Below, one piece after another: positions 1 to 12,849 of a DNA stretch of 33,621 bases; the first letter of the stretch is position 1; each line of letters starts with the position of its first letter. The position numbers and the translations under genes are program-made. The DNA lies in the NCBI RefSeq assembly GCF_001039355.2, contig NW_019775687.1:64001-97621 (forward strand), read 5' to 3'. The notes below the pieces were generated by a model. The model made no database searches. It was not told the DNA's origin and saw nothing but the letters and a program-made list of their open reading frames with translations. The stretch comes from Lingula anatina. Its lineage: Eukaryota > Brachiopoda > Lingulata > Lingulida > Lingulidae.

Positions 1-801
1 TCGCATCTTTGCAGATTGAAGTCTTGTCAATTGTAAAAGCGTTGGACAAAAGTTTTTCCCACCCCACCAACTATATAAAATGCGGGGTCGAACGCCACTC
101 GCGATTGTTTAAGGTTGACTTTAAACTGCACTGGTTTACCTGTGAGTGACAGGGAAATGTTGACAGTGGCATGAATATGCAGTAGTTTAAAACTGAAGAG
201 GGAAAGGGAACGCTCATAGCCTGATTAAGAGAAACACACCTCTGGCACACCTGGCCTCACCAGCCATCATCAATTCTGACTAATCAAGTTGTTATTACTC
301 GTTGGTTTCATTTGCTGATTTCGTCGTTTTCTGTTTGGATTAAATAAACAACACGGTTTAGTTTGTTTTGACGTTGAAAAAAACACGTGGAAATTGTGTG
401 CACTGTTGACTGAATTGCACCGGTTCTACAGCTGCATCTGGTCACAGTGACTTAATTTCTATTTCATATAATAACTATTATATATATATGCCAAAACCAT
501 AAAATCTGATAATTATTTCCAATGAAACAAAAGGCACCTTTTTGAATTATAAATAAACTAATGATCATTGTAAAAAAAAAAAGCAAGATGGCCTTCTGAT
601 TTATGTGTCAACATCCTCATTTGGAATTTAATTTCTAAATGCTGAGGGAAATGGTTCTATCCAACCTTCCGTAAAATCATCATGGTTTAATTATTTATAG
701 AATAGCCCTGGTTGGCGTAAGAATGGATGACAGGACAAACTAATGTATTAGCCTTCTCGGGAAAATGCACCGAACGACCCCGACGCTAAAACCCCTATTG
801 A

Positions 802-893
802 CCAATCATATCGATGAGCCTCTCTTGAACCACTGGACATTCTATTGGCCTGTTGATTTAGGCCTCTCTGGTCTTTGACTTTCTACGTATAAG
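802..893 (+). promoter_or_regulatory. Promoter-like cluster: CCAAT, inverted CCAAT, TATAAG
   Basis: CCAAT at 802-806, ATTGG at 844-848 and TATAAG at 888-893 are spaced as in a small TATA promoter. No recognisable coding sequence follows, so this is motif matching only and may be chance. A separate TATATAAAA at 72-80 is similarly unsupported. Confidence 0.2.
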
Positions 894-3258
894 CGCGGTA
901 TAGTGGGAGATTAAAGCTCGTTAGCACTGATTACAGCGATTTAGAGTGAAGTCAATACCTCAGCAAACACTAAACCTCAGTAATTACGGTGTCGACGATC
1001 AAGTAATAGGTGACTTGATGGGCCCACACATAACTTAACACTCCAACCCATTTTCTACGAGTTAAGTACAACTACAAGCACTTATCCCCTGTTAATGGTT
1101 GGGTCGGCCCTCGGAGAGAAAAGCTGGCGTTCATTGCAACATGTTGTTGATTGCAATTTACTGACCTATCATTGAGTCGGCTCACTTACATAGGTGTGAA
1201 GTCCCTCTCAATGTTGCTGTTCCTTTTAACACCTGTATGAATAAACAAAACGAAATATCAATAATGCTCGGAAATATCCTTCGTCCTCGCACTTTGCACT
1301 GGAAGTAAATGAAAACCATGCAATATTAATAAAATTACAGGAAATAATGCGCCACAAAATGATGCGCGACGTTAAATTGAAAAAAATCTTTATGAAAAAG
1401 TTTCTCGAAAAAAATGCACAGGAAAAGGGAAAATGACAGATCATTTGTAGTATTAATAAATGAAAAAAAGTGTCTCTAGATGGGAAATGCAAGTACGTAA
1501 GTATAAGAAAATGATTATTTGAGGTAAATATGGGGAAGTGCGGTTATGCAAATATAAATATAATTTGAGCAAATTCTTTAAGATGTATTTTGATAATGTG
1601 AAATTAAAAAGGGACAAACACAGGAATCACAATAATCAAATAGTATAGAATGTTAGAGGAAAGAGAAGGGCCCTTGCAAAAACGCCTTTTACTGCAGCAA
1701 TTCTCGAAAGTTGACATTTTCTTTGTTTGGCCAATTAGAAAGGGATGTTAGTTTGCACAATTGAGAAATACATCATTCCTTTAAAACATAACAGTGTAAA
1801 AGTTCACGAGACTTCATGGAGGGACGAAACAGAGACGAACATGTAAAAGGGATCTGGTAAAAAATAATAGGCCTACGTACAGACACAGCTCGATTTATTT
1901 GACTACAATGCTAAATAGCTTCAAGTGGCATTTACATATGAATCATTAAAAAGCCTTAATTAATTTCGATTGCCTTTTTTTCGTTGTATCAGGCGTTCTT
2001 GGTTAGGCGAGCATTTCAAATTGATGGTCACGAGCACCGATTTCCAAGTTAACCTTTGTCTCATTTGATACACAGCGTTCGATACCGAGTGACATTTTTT
2101 CTTAGATGACTTTCACCCCAGATAGCTTCATCAGCATCAGGTTCGCCTTTAATAAATACAAATTGATGAATAACATCGCGCAACAAACAATTCCCGGTGA
2201 AAGGAGTATCCAACTTTAAGGGAAGTTTACACCACACCTGCGGGGAAAAGACTGAAAAGTTAATGTGAGTTATTTGAAGAGATACGTGACACAACAAAAG
2301 TGCGAAACCGTATATGAAAATTCGATTGTATCAACATGGTGGCAGGAGCAACACGAGAGCCCACTTCATTTCGCCTTTACTATCGGGGAATTGACTTTTC
2401 TTCATGTAATAAATTTTGTTATGTAGCTTTTTCAGTTTGACAAATACATTCTCGCTTGACTTTTTACGGAACAATGACGGCACAGGTGGAGAAGAAAAAA
2501 GAGTAAATAATTCACCTCTGATTCGGCTCTTGTTCTTTTAATGCATTTACCTCAGCAATTTAGAAGACTGCAGCGGTCGTGCAATATTATAGTATTAAAT
2601 ACAATGGCTGCGCAGGAAAAGGGCGCCTTTAGAGTCAAAAAGAAAAAAATGACAGCATGGAACAATTATGCCTTTATTTTGTTATGTCAATAAATGTTAA
2701 TGCACAGGAAATATGATATCGGGTCCCCCGGGACGGATGTTACCTTACGAGTTGCATCGTTCGTACTTGACGAAATATTGCAGTGTAAGTCATATTGTAT
2801 TCCAGCTTGAAAGGGCAAGTGAGAGGTGTGTCATTGTGTTAACAAAGAACGTAAAATAGTTAGGAATATGATGTTCGTACAGTAAATAGCAATCACAATA
2901 TCATCAAATGGATATTGAAAATAAATTAAAGTGCTTTAGATTTTTAATTGCTATGACAACCCTTTTATTGAAAAATATTGTTTGTATAAGTTTGTTTTAT
3001 CATTTAATTTATGGTTGAAAAATTATATCAATAACAATTCCAGATATATAAAGTGCAAATCGCTCTAAACGACGACCGACGTTCATTGGGATAGGGAGGA
3101 AATAGTCACGACACTTGGCGTTTATACCAAGTGCAATTTCCTTGCTTAAATATTTGACCAGGCTGATGTGACAAAATCGCCATGAGGCCTTCAGTCATTG
3201 ACAGATCAAAGCATTGAAAATGTTGATCCTTCAACTGATTGACAACTTTTTACACGAC

Positions 3259-3391
3259 ATTTTACACCACAAGACTGTATTGTAAATAGTATAGTGAAAA
3301 CATGAATCATCGGGTTTCCCGGGCGGCCTTGCACCTGTGCGGTGACGGGGTGGGGGTCCCGACCGGCATCTCAGGAGTGGTGGTGTAAAAT
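3259..3391. repeat. Short GC-rich element with 12-bp inverted termini
   Basis: ATTTTACACCAC (3259-3270) is perfectly inverted as GTGGTGTAAAAT (3380-3391) around a spacer whose second half (3309-3375) is strikingly G/C-rich within AT-rich DNA. 133 bp in total; no clear target-site duplication. Possibly a miniature transposon remnant. Confidence 0.45.
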
Positions 3392-6300
3392 ATCTTGTAT
3401 TATTAGCCACAAATGACTTTGAGGGACAGATGCGTGCAATGCTGGCTCATTACTATATCAATCAAAATATTAAGGAAACTGTGGTTGGTTCGCTCTACCA
3501 TCCACGCATATTCATAATAACATAATAATAATAAAAAAAAATTTAAAAAAAAAGATACTAACCTCCCTGAAAATGGATGTTCCCCTTTACTTATTGATAC
3601 AATCAATATCTGACGAACCTTCTACCCATCTTCCAAAAAACCACAAATTTGCGTCGACACCTCATTAACTTTCCTCACTTGTCATTTGAACCGATTTGTT
3701 GGGGCTCTTCTGCGGATTTGGCCAGTAAATCACGCTCTCTGAAGGGAAATTCAATTGCGAGTAATTGACAAGGCGCGCTAATCGTAGAGGCGGGGAGCAG
3801 GCAATGAAATCCAGCTTAATTGAGACATTTAACTCCAAACTTGACAGGTGGGTCGAGTTAACTAGGATTAAGGAGTGACATAAAGATTCTACTGTCGCGG
3901 ATTTTCAAGACGAAGAAGAAATACACTTTATACCTATGCCATGTGCCTGTAACTTGATTCTCATCTAAATCCTTATGAATATCTTTTTACAGCAAGTCAT
4001 CCACAACTGACTGCGTCCTATTTCAAAGTACATGTGCTAATTTTCAGCAGTATATTTTAACTTAAACTAACGAATATTTGTAATAACCGAAGATCAAAGT
4101 TAAAAAACGGACCATAGAATTTCCTTAGTTTTTAATCTTTCCATTGTTATTCTGAATACCCTGCACTTATGTCTCAAATGTATGCTGTACGCCTGTTCAG
4201 TAATGGAATCAAAATTGCCTCCTCTAAAAATGAATTTTTATTGGAAACCAAATTAAACGCAAGCAAGTAACCGCCAAAAAGGTTGAAAGTTACTGAGGGC
4301 CTTCGAAAAATACGTTTCAAAGATTTTCTGTTTCAAATCCCACGATATGTCCTTTTCACTTTACCTACAAAATCAATCAATAAATGTTCCACACGCATGT
4401 CAAAATACTAGGAAGGCTCATATCAATTTTTCTTTGTTTCTTCTTAGCCATGACAAGTCGTTTCCGTTGGTGTCCTGTTTCAAAGTAAAGGTATCAAATT
4501 ATTTTTGGCATAACGCTTTGACTTTTCCGGCTTGCGCGTTGTATCATCCTACTCCTCGCAGGTGTCCAACCATGTATCGGGTTACCAAAACCTAGTCGGT
4601 GACGCCCTGCTGGTGCTATATCGTTTTATCTGAGATCTAAAGAGTAATTACATACATACATATATATGTATCCTGTAAATTTAATTATTCTCACGTCTAA
4701 GTGCGCACCATGAAGAATCTCTTAGACAGATATGGTCTTTATTTTATTACTTTACTTTTTGTTCAAAATAATTAGCACATATCTCTCGCTTAATTAAAGA
4801 AAAGGTTCCTGCGATTGTCCCACTTATGAGGGGCATCCATAATTTGGTTCGCGAACGAAAGTAAAGAACTATAGAGCCGGATAGACTCCCAAACTGTCGA
4901 TCAGTTTCAGCTGTCCGTGATTATAGAAATTAAAACATTTTAAACACAATAATCTCCTCGAGCTATTTTTCCAAATTAGATCGCTCTTTGAAGCCATTGA
5001 AAGTCTCACATGAATTATCGCACCTTTAACCGCATTTGCACCTCTCCAGCGTTTCCAGAGATATTTGCACCGCAGTGTTACCTCCCTGAATCAAAAGTCA
5101 GTACAAAAGGTCCGCTCGTTGAAGTAGATATCCTCATACTTAAAAAAAGCATATGAGACGGGCTTAATTAATTTCTGCTCTCTGTCAACACAGGTGGGGA
5201 GCAAGCCTAGCAAAGTTGTTTACCAGTCAGAAAACCTATTTTTCTTGTTCTGCCAATAAAGGATCTAGTAGTCGAATTGAAAAGGGAAAAAAGAGAATGA
5301 GGCATGATATTAAAGACATGACCGGCAACTTGCAATTGAAATAGGTTCGCCTTTGCGCGTTGTCAAATAGTGTCGTATTAATGCAACATAATCTTATCAA
5401 TATAATATAAGAAATATATCAACTTCACACTGGGGCTTGAAATGGGGGATAGGTATGGATCCATTTGGAGACAATTTGAGGTTTGTTTCACAAATCGATA
5501 CTTCAATTAGTCTCTCCTTTGACAGATAACTGCAGGTCTTCCTGGGGTGTGTTACTATCTTGCTGCAACCATTAATTTATGTGTCCATACGAATTAGTCA
5601 GGATGAACAAAATACCCCTAATTTTTGAAAATAATGTCCAATTCATGACAGGCCACAACAGATATACTGCAATCACTTCAGGCAACTCGCATGTCGCACA
5701 CCACACAGTGCCAGACCCACGCAAGCGAAGTCACAGGACTCCCCCGACTTGACTCTGTGTATAAGAGGAAGCAGTTGCTATGGGAGATTATCCGATTTTT
5801 TACTTGATCAGATTAACTCGTCCCCTTGAGGTGACACTGCCACCTGCAAGATATAATGAGGATTTTTTTTCGCCTTTCTTTGAACTGACGTCGTGAATTG
5901 CTTGAAAGAAAATTTTCTCTGTCGGCCATGTCATAATGAAACAGATGCTACCATGAGTTAAGGTGTAATTATTCTAAAAATCAGAAAAAATCAGAAACGT
6001 TTTTTTTTATCATTTATTAGGCTTGAATTTAACATAAAATGAAATGAACAAAGTTGTGACTTTATGCATTTGAAATACATATGCTGAGTAATTGTATGCT
6101 TGGCGTAATCATTCAAAATTATGCTTTAAAATCATTGTGAAATTGACCACCACCATCGAAAAATATTATGTTCGCTCATAACCAGAATGAAAATTTGCAT
6201 TAAATAAATATATATGTAACCCTTCGTATACAATTATTTTTCATAAATATATATTATAAGTATGTATATATTCAAGTAATTGAGAATGATCGCATAGGGA

Positions 6301-6494
6301 CATATTCAACAAACAAAGATTTGTTGTCTTTGTCGCATCTCGAAACCAACTCGGTTTTTGGACACGGTTGGTGAAACCGGTTGCATTCATAGATGTCAAA
6401 AAGCACTTTCAGTGCAATTTTAAGCATGAAAAGCCGTTCATAGAGAAATGGTCAGTCATACCCTAGAACATTGCTTTTATGTCTATACACGTAT

Positions 6495-6524
6495 ACACAC
6501 ACACACACACACACATATATATAT
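6495..6524. repeat. (AC)10(AT)5 microsatellite
   Basis: AC 6495-6514 then AT 6515-6524, in intergenic DNA. Confidence 0.93.
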
Positions 6525-9500
6525 GAACTAAACTGAACCTGACGTATTACGTAGGTTGGTCGAAAGACAGAAAATTTCGCCACTACAGTTTTAGAATAAG
6601 TTTGCCTGAAAGACTATTAAAATACTTTAATCGTCACACCGAAAATGAAACGATTAAATTTGTCAAAAAATGATCGGTAATTAATCAAAGATGAAATCAC
6701 TCGACGCGATAGAAAGATTTATAACAAAACTGGGGGCCTTGCCTCGACTTACGGTACAGTAGAGCTATTGATAGTTTGCTTTTCAATCGTACGCTTCGGC
6801 TAAGTGGCTTTTGACAAGTTGCGCTGGGCGCATTCTTCTAAGTCCCACACGGCAATTAAAAGCGAGCGGTCAAATTCCTTGTTCTGTTGGTTTTGTCCTA
6901 TACAGCAGTTGAATAGCCGTAATACGCACGGCGAGCGTGCACCGAGTTGCCAGTAAAAGTCAACTCTCTTTTTGTAAAGGCGGTTGTGATTCCCAGTCCC
7001 TTTCGCCCGGGCAATACAAACAGTGCATTATCCCCACACCTTAACCATGACTTATTCCGACCAATAGCCCATTATTCCGACCCCAAATACTTTTCAGTCG
7101 TGTTTAGAAGTCTGCATCCCCTGCACCGAATAACCCCTGACGGGCATTTTAGAGCCATTGCACCCGTACGTGCGTATCTTCAAGAGAGCACGATCCCGTA
7201 AAAACAGCACTCTGATTGAACCGGGGTTTGTTTTCACAAAACTTTCTGCTCACCTGGATTATATATGACGCTGAGTAATGGATTATTTTGGTCAAAAGAG
7301 GAAACGCCAAAAAAGAAATTTGAGACGATAGTTACTACTCTAAAAAAGCACAAAATGTCAATTTACCGTAAAAAGTCAACTTATTGTGTATGGTGAACGA
7401 GTTCTTTGATGCGAGTTATTTTACTTGTGTCAAGTTCTGCTTATATTTCCAGTAAGTCAAAAGGAAAATTGTGCCAGGTTGTAAGAGCAACTTTTAAAAC
7501 AAACATAATATGCAAACTATAACGTGATTGAAATAATATGAAAATTAAAAGAAATACAACCAAACCACCTAAAAACGGACGGGGCAAATGAGGGCAAGAA
7601 AAACTAAAGTAAAGATCAACTCAGCATCAAGAGAACATTTGAATTGTTTATTTACGCACCTTTTTGAATTTGAAACTATATAGAATATTAAAAATATCCG
7701 ACAGATATACTCCAAGAACGAAAAAAAATTCAATCAGTAAAATGAAAATTAAACTAATAAATGAATAAATTCGAAAATTAGATATGAAATGAACATATGA
7801 AAAACATTGAAATAATAAATAAACAAAAGAATAAATCATTAAGGAAAGGAATAAATATGCAAACACATGGAATGAAATAAAATAAAATTAATAGAACGAT
7901 ATAGATCGAAATGTAGTAAAAAGGGCAATATGAAATCAAAGGAATACTTGAATATGGAGGGAAAAAGATACATAAAAGATTATTTCTAGCACCTTCATCA
8001 TTATTTCAATTGCAGCGCAGCTTACACTCGCTCCAAAGGAAAGAAAAAGAAAAAAAAGGGAAAAATTGAATAAGATAAAATTAAAATGGCGCCATGCCAA
8101 TATGATATTCCTCTGGCATCTCAATGTACGTTTAAAAAAAAAAAACGTTTCACTGCGTGAAAAATCTCGAAATTGGAGGATGTACACACTTCGTTACCTC
8201 AATAATGTGCTTTAATCTTGTTAAAAATAGTAATAAAAACGGGAAAAGAAAAGTATAGCATCATTCGGTAAGTCTAAAATGATTGACGACTGTTTTTTAT
8301 TAGTGATTTATTTGTGATCAACACATTCACTCCTTCACATACATTTTAAAAAATAAATCTTTGACTCTTGCATCAGCAAAATGCGGTTGATACTTGACAA
8401 AAGCCACGCCCCCACATGAGTCTGGCTTCACCACTCCTCCATCCACAGAGTGTGCGCTCTCTGGTGAGAGAATCGCGCGCTGAGAACACCTGCACAAGGT
8501 ATTGACGTACTCTGTAGAGTGAAACCAACTCGATGGAAAATGTTTTTGTGATAGGATCTAAAAGCATCAAACCTTGAACAATGTCAGGCACACAGCTCCA
8601 CTGACTTTGAGTTACCCATAAAAACAATGTTGACGAAATTAGGTACAGATGCCTGGCAGGAAAGTACACGCATCCATCCCCGCGCATACCAACTCCGGGG
8701 TTATTCGGTGCATTTCTCATGTTGCTGTTTTCTGGATAAGAATGCTGCATGGCCTTAAACAGAGGCGATGGGCTTTGTTGATTCCCCGAAGTGAATCACA
8801 ACAACCGGTACGTGTGAAAAGGATAGAAATTGAGTTCTGTCACGGCGTTTCCCGCACTTGTCTTGTACTTTGTCACCCCCGCCATCTCTCGAGGTGCAGA
8901 ATAATTTGCATTTACCTAATACGTATAAGCAGAGATGATCACTGCTAAATAAAATCAGCATCATATTTATGTTTTGAAAAATTGAATATAAAAAATAATA
9001 AATAGGTATTGTTACTGTGATCATTTTAATGATAATAACAACTACAATAATAATAATTAGGAATGGATTAGATTTTTTTATCTTAACGATAATTGTCCAA
9101 AATGCTACACAGATATATACATTTTAATTCAAACGGATCAAGACGGCTGAATCGATCAGAAAAATATTTTTCTAATAGCGATCAATATTCGTTTTAACCA
9201 TTTCTAGGACCATATATGTCAAATCAGAATTTAGGGTTAAAAAATGAATCCTGATATATTTACTTTTTAAAAGCAATGAAAGGCAAATAGTAGTCAAGGA
9301 CAAGAAAAAAATGTGTAAAGAAGTACGAGGATATTACGCTTAACATGATCATTAATGGGATGGTAAATTGTTTTATTTAAATATATGCTAAACAACTACA
9401 AATGATAATAATGATTGTTTGCAATAAATTTGCAATTAGCTTGGGGTATCACAGTAATCCTCGTATTGTAATTGGTGTTCAATCTTAATTTCTTAAATTA

Positions 9501-9884
9501 AAGGAAGTTCGAAATTCAAAATCACGCACGGGTGTTCTTAATGGCGGGAAATAGAGCTGAGTTACTGTTACTGTCATTAGGGACTGATTCCAAAATTATT
9601 CTGGAAAATGCTACAAAAATAATTGTTCTTGGGCGTACAATCTTAGGAATATCATTTTCAGGATTTTTGCTTAATTTAACAACTAGACCAGGAATATAAA
9701 TTATTTTTCATTTTTTCCACCACTTTTTCTGTCAAATTGGAATGCGACCATACGACCAGGAGAGAGTTGGAGAGTCTGAAAAATTGCCTCAAAGTGAAAG
9801 GAGATGAATAGAATAGGGGGGACTGGGGCTAGATGGACCCCGGGGTAAGTTGCCCCTCGATAATTTATGAAAAAGTACCTACGA

Positions 9885-9887
<3 letters not shown>

Positions 9888-9937
<50 letters not shown>
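9888..9937 (+). repeat. Poly(A) tract of 50
   Basis: Fifty consecutive A. Preceded at about 9830-9870 by a G/C palindromic stretch (GACCCCGGGG..AAGTTGCCCC-like arms). It could be the tail of a retroposed copy whose body would lie upstream, but I see no recognisable SINE or mRNA body. Confidence 0.7.
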
Positions 9938-9940
<3 letters not shown>

Positions 9941-10476
9941 CATAAGCTTGTAAAGCGACCATATCCGACAGTGCCAAGAAAGCGTCAGTCGTAAAATACT
10001 TTTACTTGAGCAGCGAGTTCAAATGAGAGTTTTCTGCATCTGAAAGTTACTTTGTTGAAGAGGATTAAAATCTATTTTCATAGCCTTGTGATAGTATGAA
10101 AGATGTGTGCAGGGCATCAAACTTAAGTTAAGTGATTTGACTTTCGCAGTTCATTCTAGCACCAAAATGGCTGCAATGCTTTAAAAAATGTGCACCTGGG
10201 GTTTGTTGGAACACTTGGCTCGATTTTTGAAGCAAACATATCGAAACATCAATTTATCTACCTCATATGCATTACAAATCGAGCAAAGACTCTCAAAATC
10301 AATTAAATATGATAAAATGCGTAAAAATACATTTATGGTGTTTACAAGGAATGCTACATTATTAAAGTATATGGTGTCAACTTCCCTCGATCCTGGGGCC
10401 TACTTGCGCCGCCAAAAAGGAAGTTTTCCCACCTGACACCAAGGCTTTTTTTGTCAATTTTGAGCCATTTGAAAAG

Positions 10477-10990
10477 GCTAAGTCCACAAGAAAAATGGGC
10501 AAGGTCGTTTTACACAAATGTGACTCTGTCAGCCACCTCAATGACGCTCAGATTTTGTGTAATAATTGCATAATTCTAACTTGCCCCACTATTTTTGCTG
10601 CTATATACTATACTGACAGTCAATGAAAACGCATCAGAAAACTTTCTTGTACTTTTTTACCCAGAATCGATTCCAACCATATAAACGAGTACAAATGCAC
10701 TTGTTTGGTCATAAGAGAGTGAAAAGTGTGACTGAATAATGGGTCATATTTCACACGAAAACTGTTATTTTCTTAATGTGCCAAAGGAACTGAAAATATT
10801 ATTTGATAAATAAATGGGGCGTTTTCATTGACTGTCAGGATATATTATCCTCCAATGCTGAAACAAAATCAGCTATAATCAAAAACAAGTGGAAAGTGAT
10901 ATAAAATAGTTATGGAAGTATTACACAAAATGTGCGCCTCACTGATGTGACTCAGAGAGTCACATTGTGTAAAATTACTTTTTTTGTGGC
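10477..10990. repeat. Imperfect fold-back (long inverted repeat) element
   Basis: Three motif pairs occur in mirrored order: 10508-10526 with 10957-10974 (TTTTACACAA.TGTGACTC, one extra A), 10552-10564 with 10919-10931 (ATTTTGTGTAATA) and 10613-10632 with 10819-10838 (CTGACAGTCAATGAAAACGC, 20 of 20). The whole would fold on an inner loop of about 186 nt. A perfect small palindrome ATGTGACTC-AGA-GAGTCACAT sits at 10945-10965. Looks like a decayed MITE or fold-back transposon. Confidence 0.6.
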
Positions 10991-10999
10991 AATGGGATA

Positions 11000-12519
11000 T
11001 TTATGCACTATAATGAGACAGTTTAAACTGAAGACTCTTTTTGATAACTTTGCATTACATACAAACTAATGATGCCAAAATTACTGAAAGTAGTCATTCC
11101 CTATAAAACCATACCCTGCCAGTGTTCTGCAACCTACGGCACGTGGTGTTCTGGGCCGTGTGAGGTTCAATCATAAATGATTGTCCAAGTCAAATGAATG
11201 ATTAATGCAGCCTTAATTGTTCGTTTTTCTACTGATATTCTTGGGAATTCCAAAATGGATGCATCTGGATAAAGAGAATACTGTTTGAGCGTTAAATTCG
11301 GAAGAAACTATGATAACAATGTGTTCGCTATTTCAGCAATGTGAAGATTCCAACGTCGGGAGTAGCCAATGCAAAGTGGTGAAATAACATTGGATATCAT
11401 TTTCAATTAAGGAAATAATTATCCATTATAACTCTCAAGAAGAACCCATCAAATGAACTAAATGAACCCAAAGGTAACCAAATGCTGCAATCTTCATAAG
11501 CATAATAAGGATTGATAAGGATGTCGTGTATCTAAGGTCCGAGAGTTAAATTGACGGTGATGAACGGTATTGTTCACAACTTTAAAAATTTCCGATTGAA
11601 GCGCAGGATTAACACTTGTCTTCCAATAAATTCCATTAAGTATATATCATGCATGTAACTACCCGGGCTCTAACAAATTACACTAATGTGGACTGTTACG
11701 CAATAATATATTCAATTTTATTAGGTGGGGGATGTCAAACATTTCTCATCGTTTAATAATTTTGATACAGGATAAAGAAGTACATTAAGATTTAGGTAAA
11801 CGACAATTAGACGTTTGATACTGTATTTGATTCCACACACGAGAAAGGGTCAAGGAGGCAACGTATCACCTGTGCTCTAACAACGAACATACAAGCGTCA
11901 ATTGAAAAAGTATTATACGCATCTCTCTAATTAAACATTGCACGTTTTCATTTGACAGAAACTTACACATTTGCAACGCAAGACTCGATTGCCTCTTGCC
12001 ACGAGGCCCGTCCATCTGCGATTCGTTTGCTCTAATGAGGAACTTTTGAAAATGTTGTGATTTTTGGATATAAAAATTTGATCATTTCCTTTTCTAACGA
12101 TCTAGCGCCCATCAAAATTAATTAGTGATCAGTAAATAGAAATGATAAATACTCAGAACATGACCTGCAAAATAGTTATACATACATTTTTTCCTCGAGT
12201 TTGCATGCACAGGTACATGTACGTGGTTCTCTATTTTTCGTTAACGCCTGTCTAATACGCTTGAAGCAAAGCAGAGAGAATCTGCTCTTAAAGAGATGGG
12301 ACGCGCCTCTGGAAGATATTTCCATATATATAGTCTCCCTAGCAATATTTAAAAGGGGCGATTCATTTTCAAAACTAATTTTTAAGAAAAGGCACCTCTG
12401 GAACGTTCTCAATGTGTGACACAAAGAGAGAAGTTAATTCATTTTAACTTCGCGTCTACAGAACTCTAAAATATTGAATACTGAACGTTTCCGTAGCAAT
12501 TGGGGCTCTACCCTCAAAA

Positions 12520-12558
<39 letters not shown>

Positions 12559-12849
12559 ACTGAGTGTGCTAATTTTTTTACGAAAGGGACACAATTCCAG
12601 CCAAATTGTAAAGGTCTCACGTAATAACAACCATCTCATAAGTCAATCTAATTTTAAATAACTTCCAGTAGCAGGTGATTGGTTAGAAATCCTTAGTACG
12701 GAGTGTGTCCAGATAGCAAGAATTTAAGCAAAGTCGATAGCCCATGCTTCCTTGGTCACCTAGAGGTTTACCAGTCTATACACGACATAGAAGCTAAACC
12801 TAAAACCTAGTAAATCAAAAGTAGCAAGATGCGTACCAGCAGAAACATT
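11000..12849. other. Intergenic DNA without recognisable genes
   Basis: Ordinary CpG frequency, no domain-bearing open frame. Overlapping open frames on both strands at 12176-12424 mirror each other and are not convincing. The (AAAT)11 repeat is the only clear feature before the CpG boundary. Confidence 0.6.
12516..12559. repeat. (AAAT)11 microsatellite
   Basis: 44 nt of AAAT units (written AAATAAAT), about 300 bp outside the CpG-depleted region. Confidence 0.95.

Larger units (their letters stand above)
1..9800. other. Intergenic DNA without recognisable genes
   Basis: AT-rich with ordinary CpG frequency (15 CpG counted in 781-1140). The open frames here (longest 125 codons at 8373-8750, overlapped on the other strand) match nothing I recognise and have no splice or domain support. 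Features of note are listed separately. Scattered TAATTA-type and CAGGTG motifs are present, as expected of AT-rich DNA or of regulatory DNA; I cannot tell which. 7490-8110 is markedly A/purine-rich on the plus strand. Confidence 0.6.

Noticed and set aside
6947-7201. 84-codon open frame with a repeated TTATTCCGACC motif (7052-7062, 7072-7082)
   Set aside because: No similarity to a known family; the 20-bp-spaced repeat is short and may be chance.
8373-9024. Three overlapping open frames (125, 99 and 89 codons) on both strands
   Set aside because: No recognisable domain, heavy mutual overlap, and no splice or composition support; the region is simply less AT-rich, so stops are fewer.
12176-12424. 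Mirror-image open frames on both strands
   Set aside because: Neither resembles a protein family; coincident stop-free stretch.
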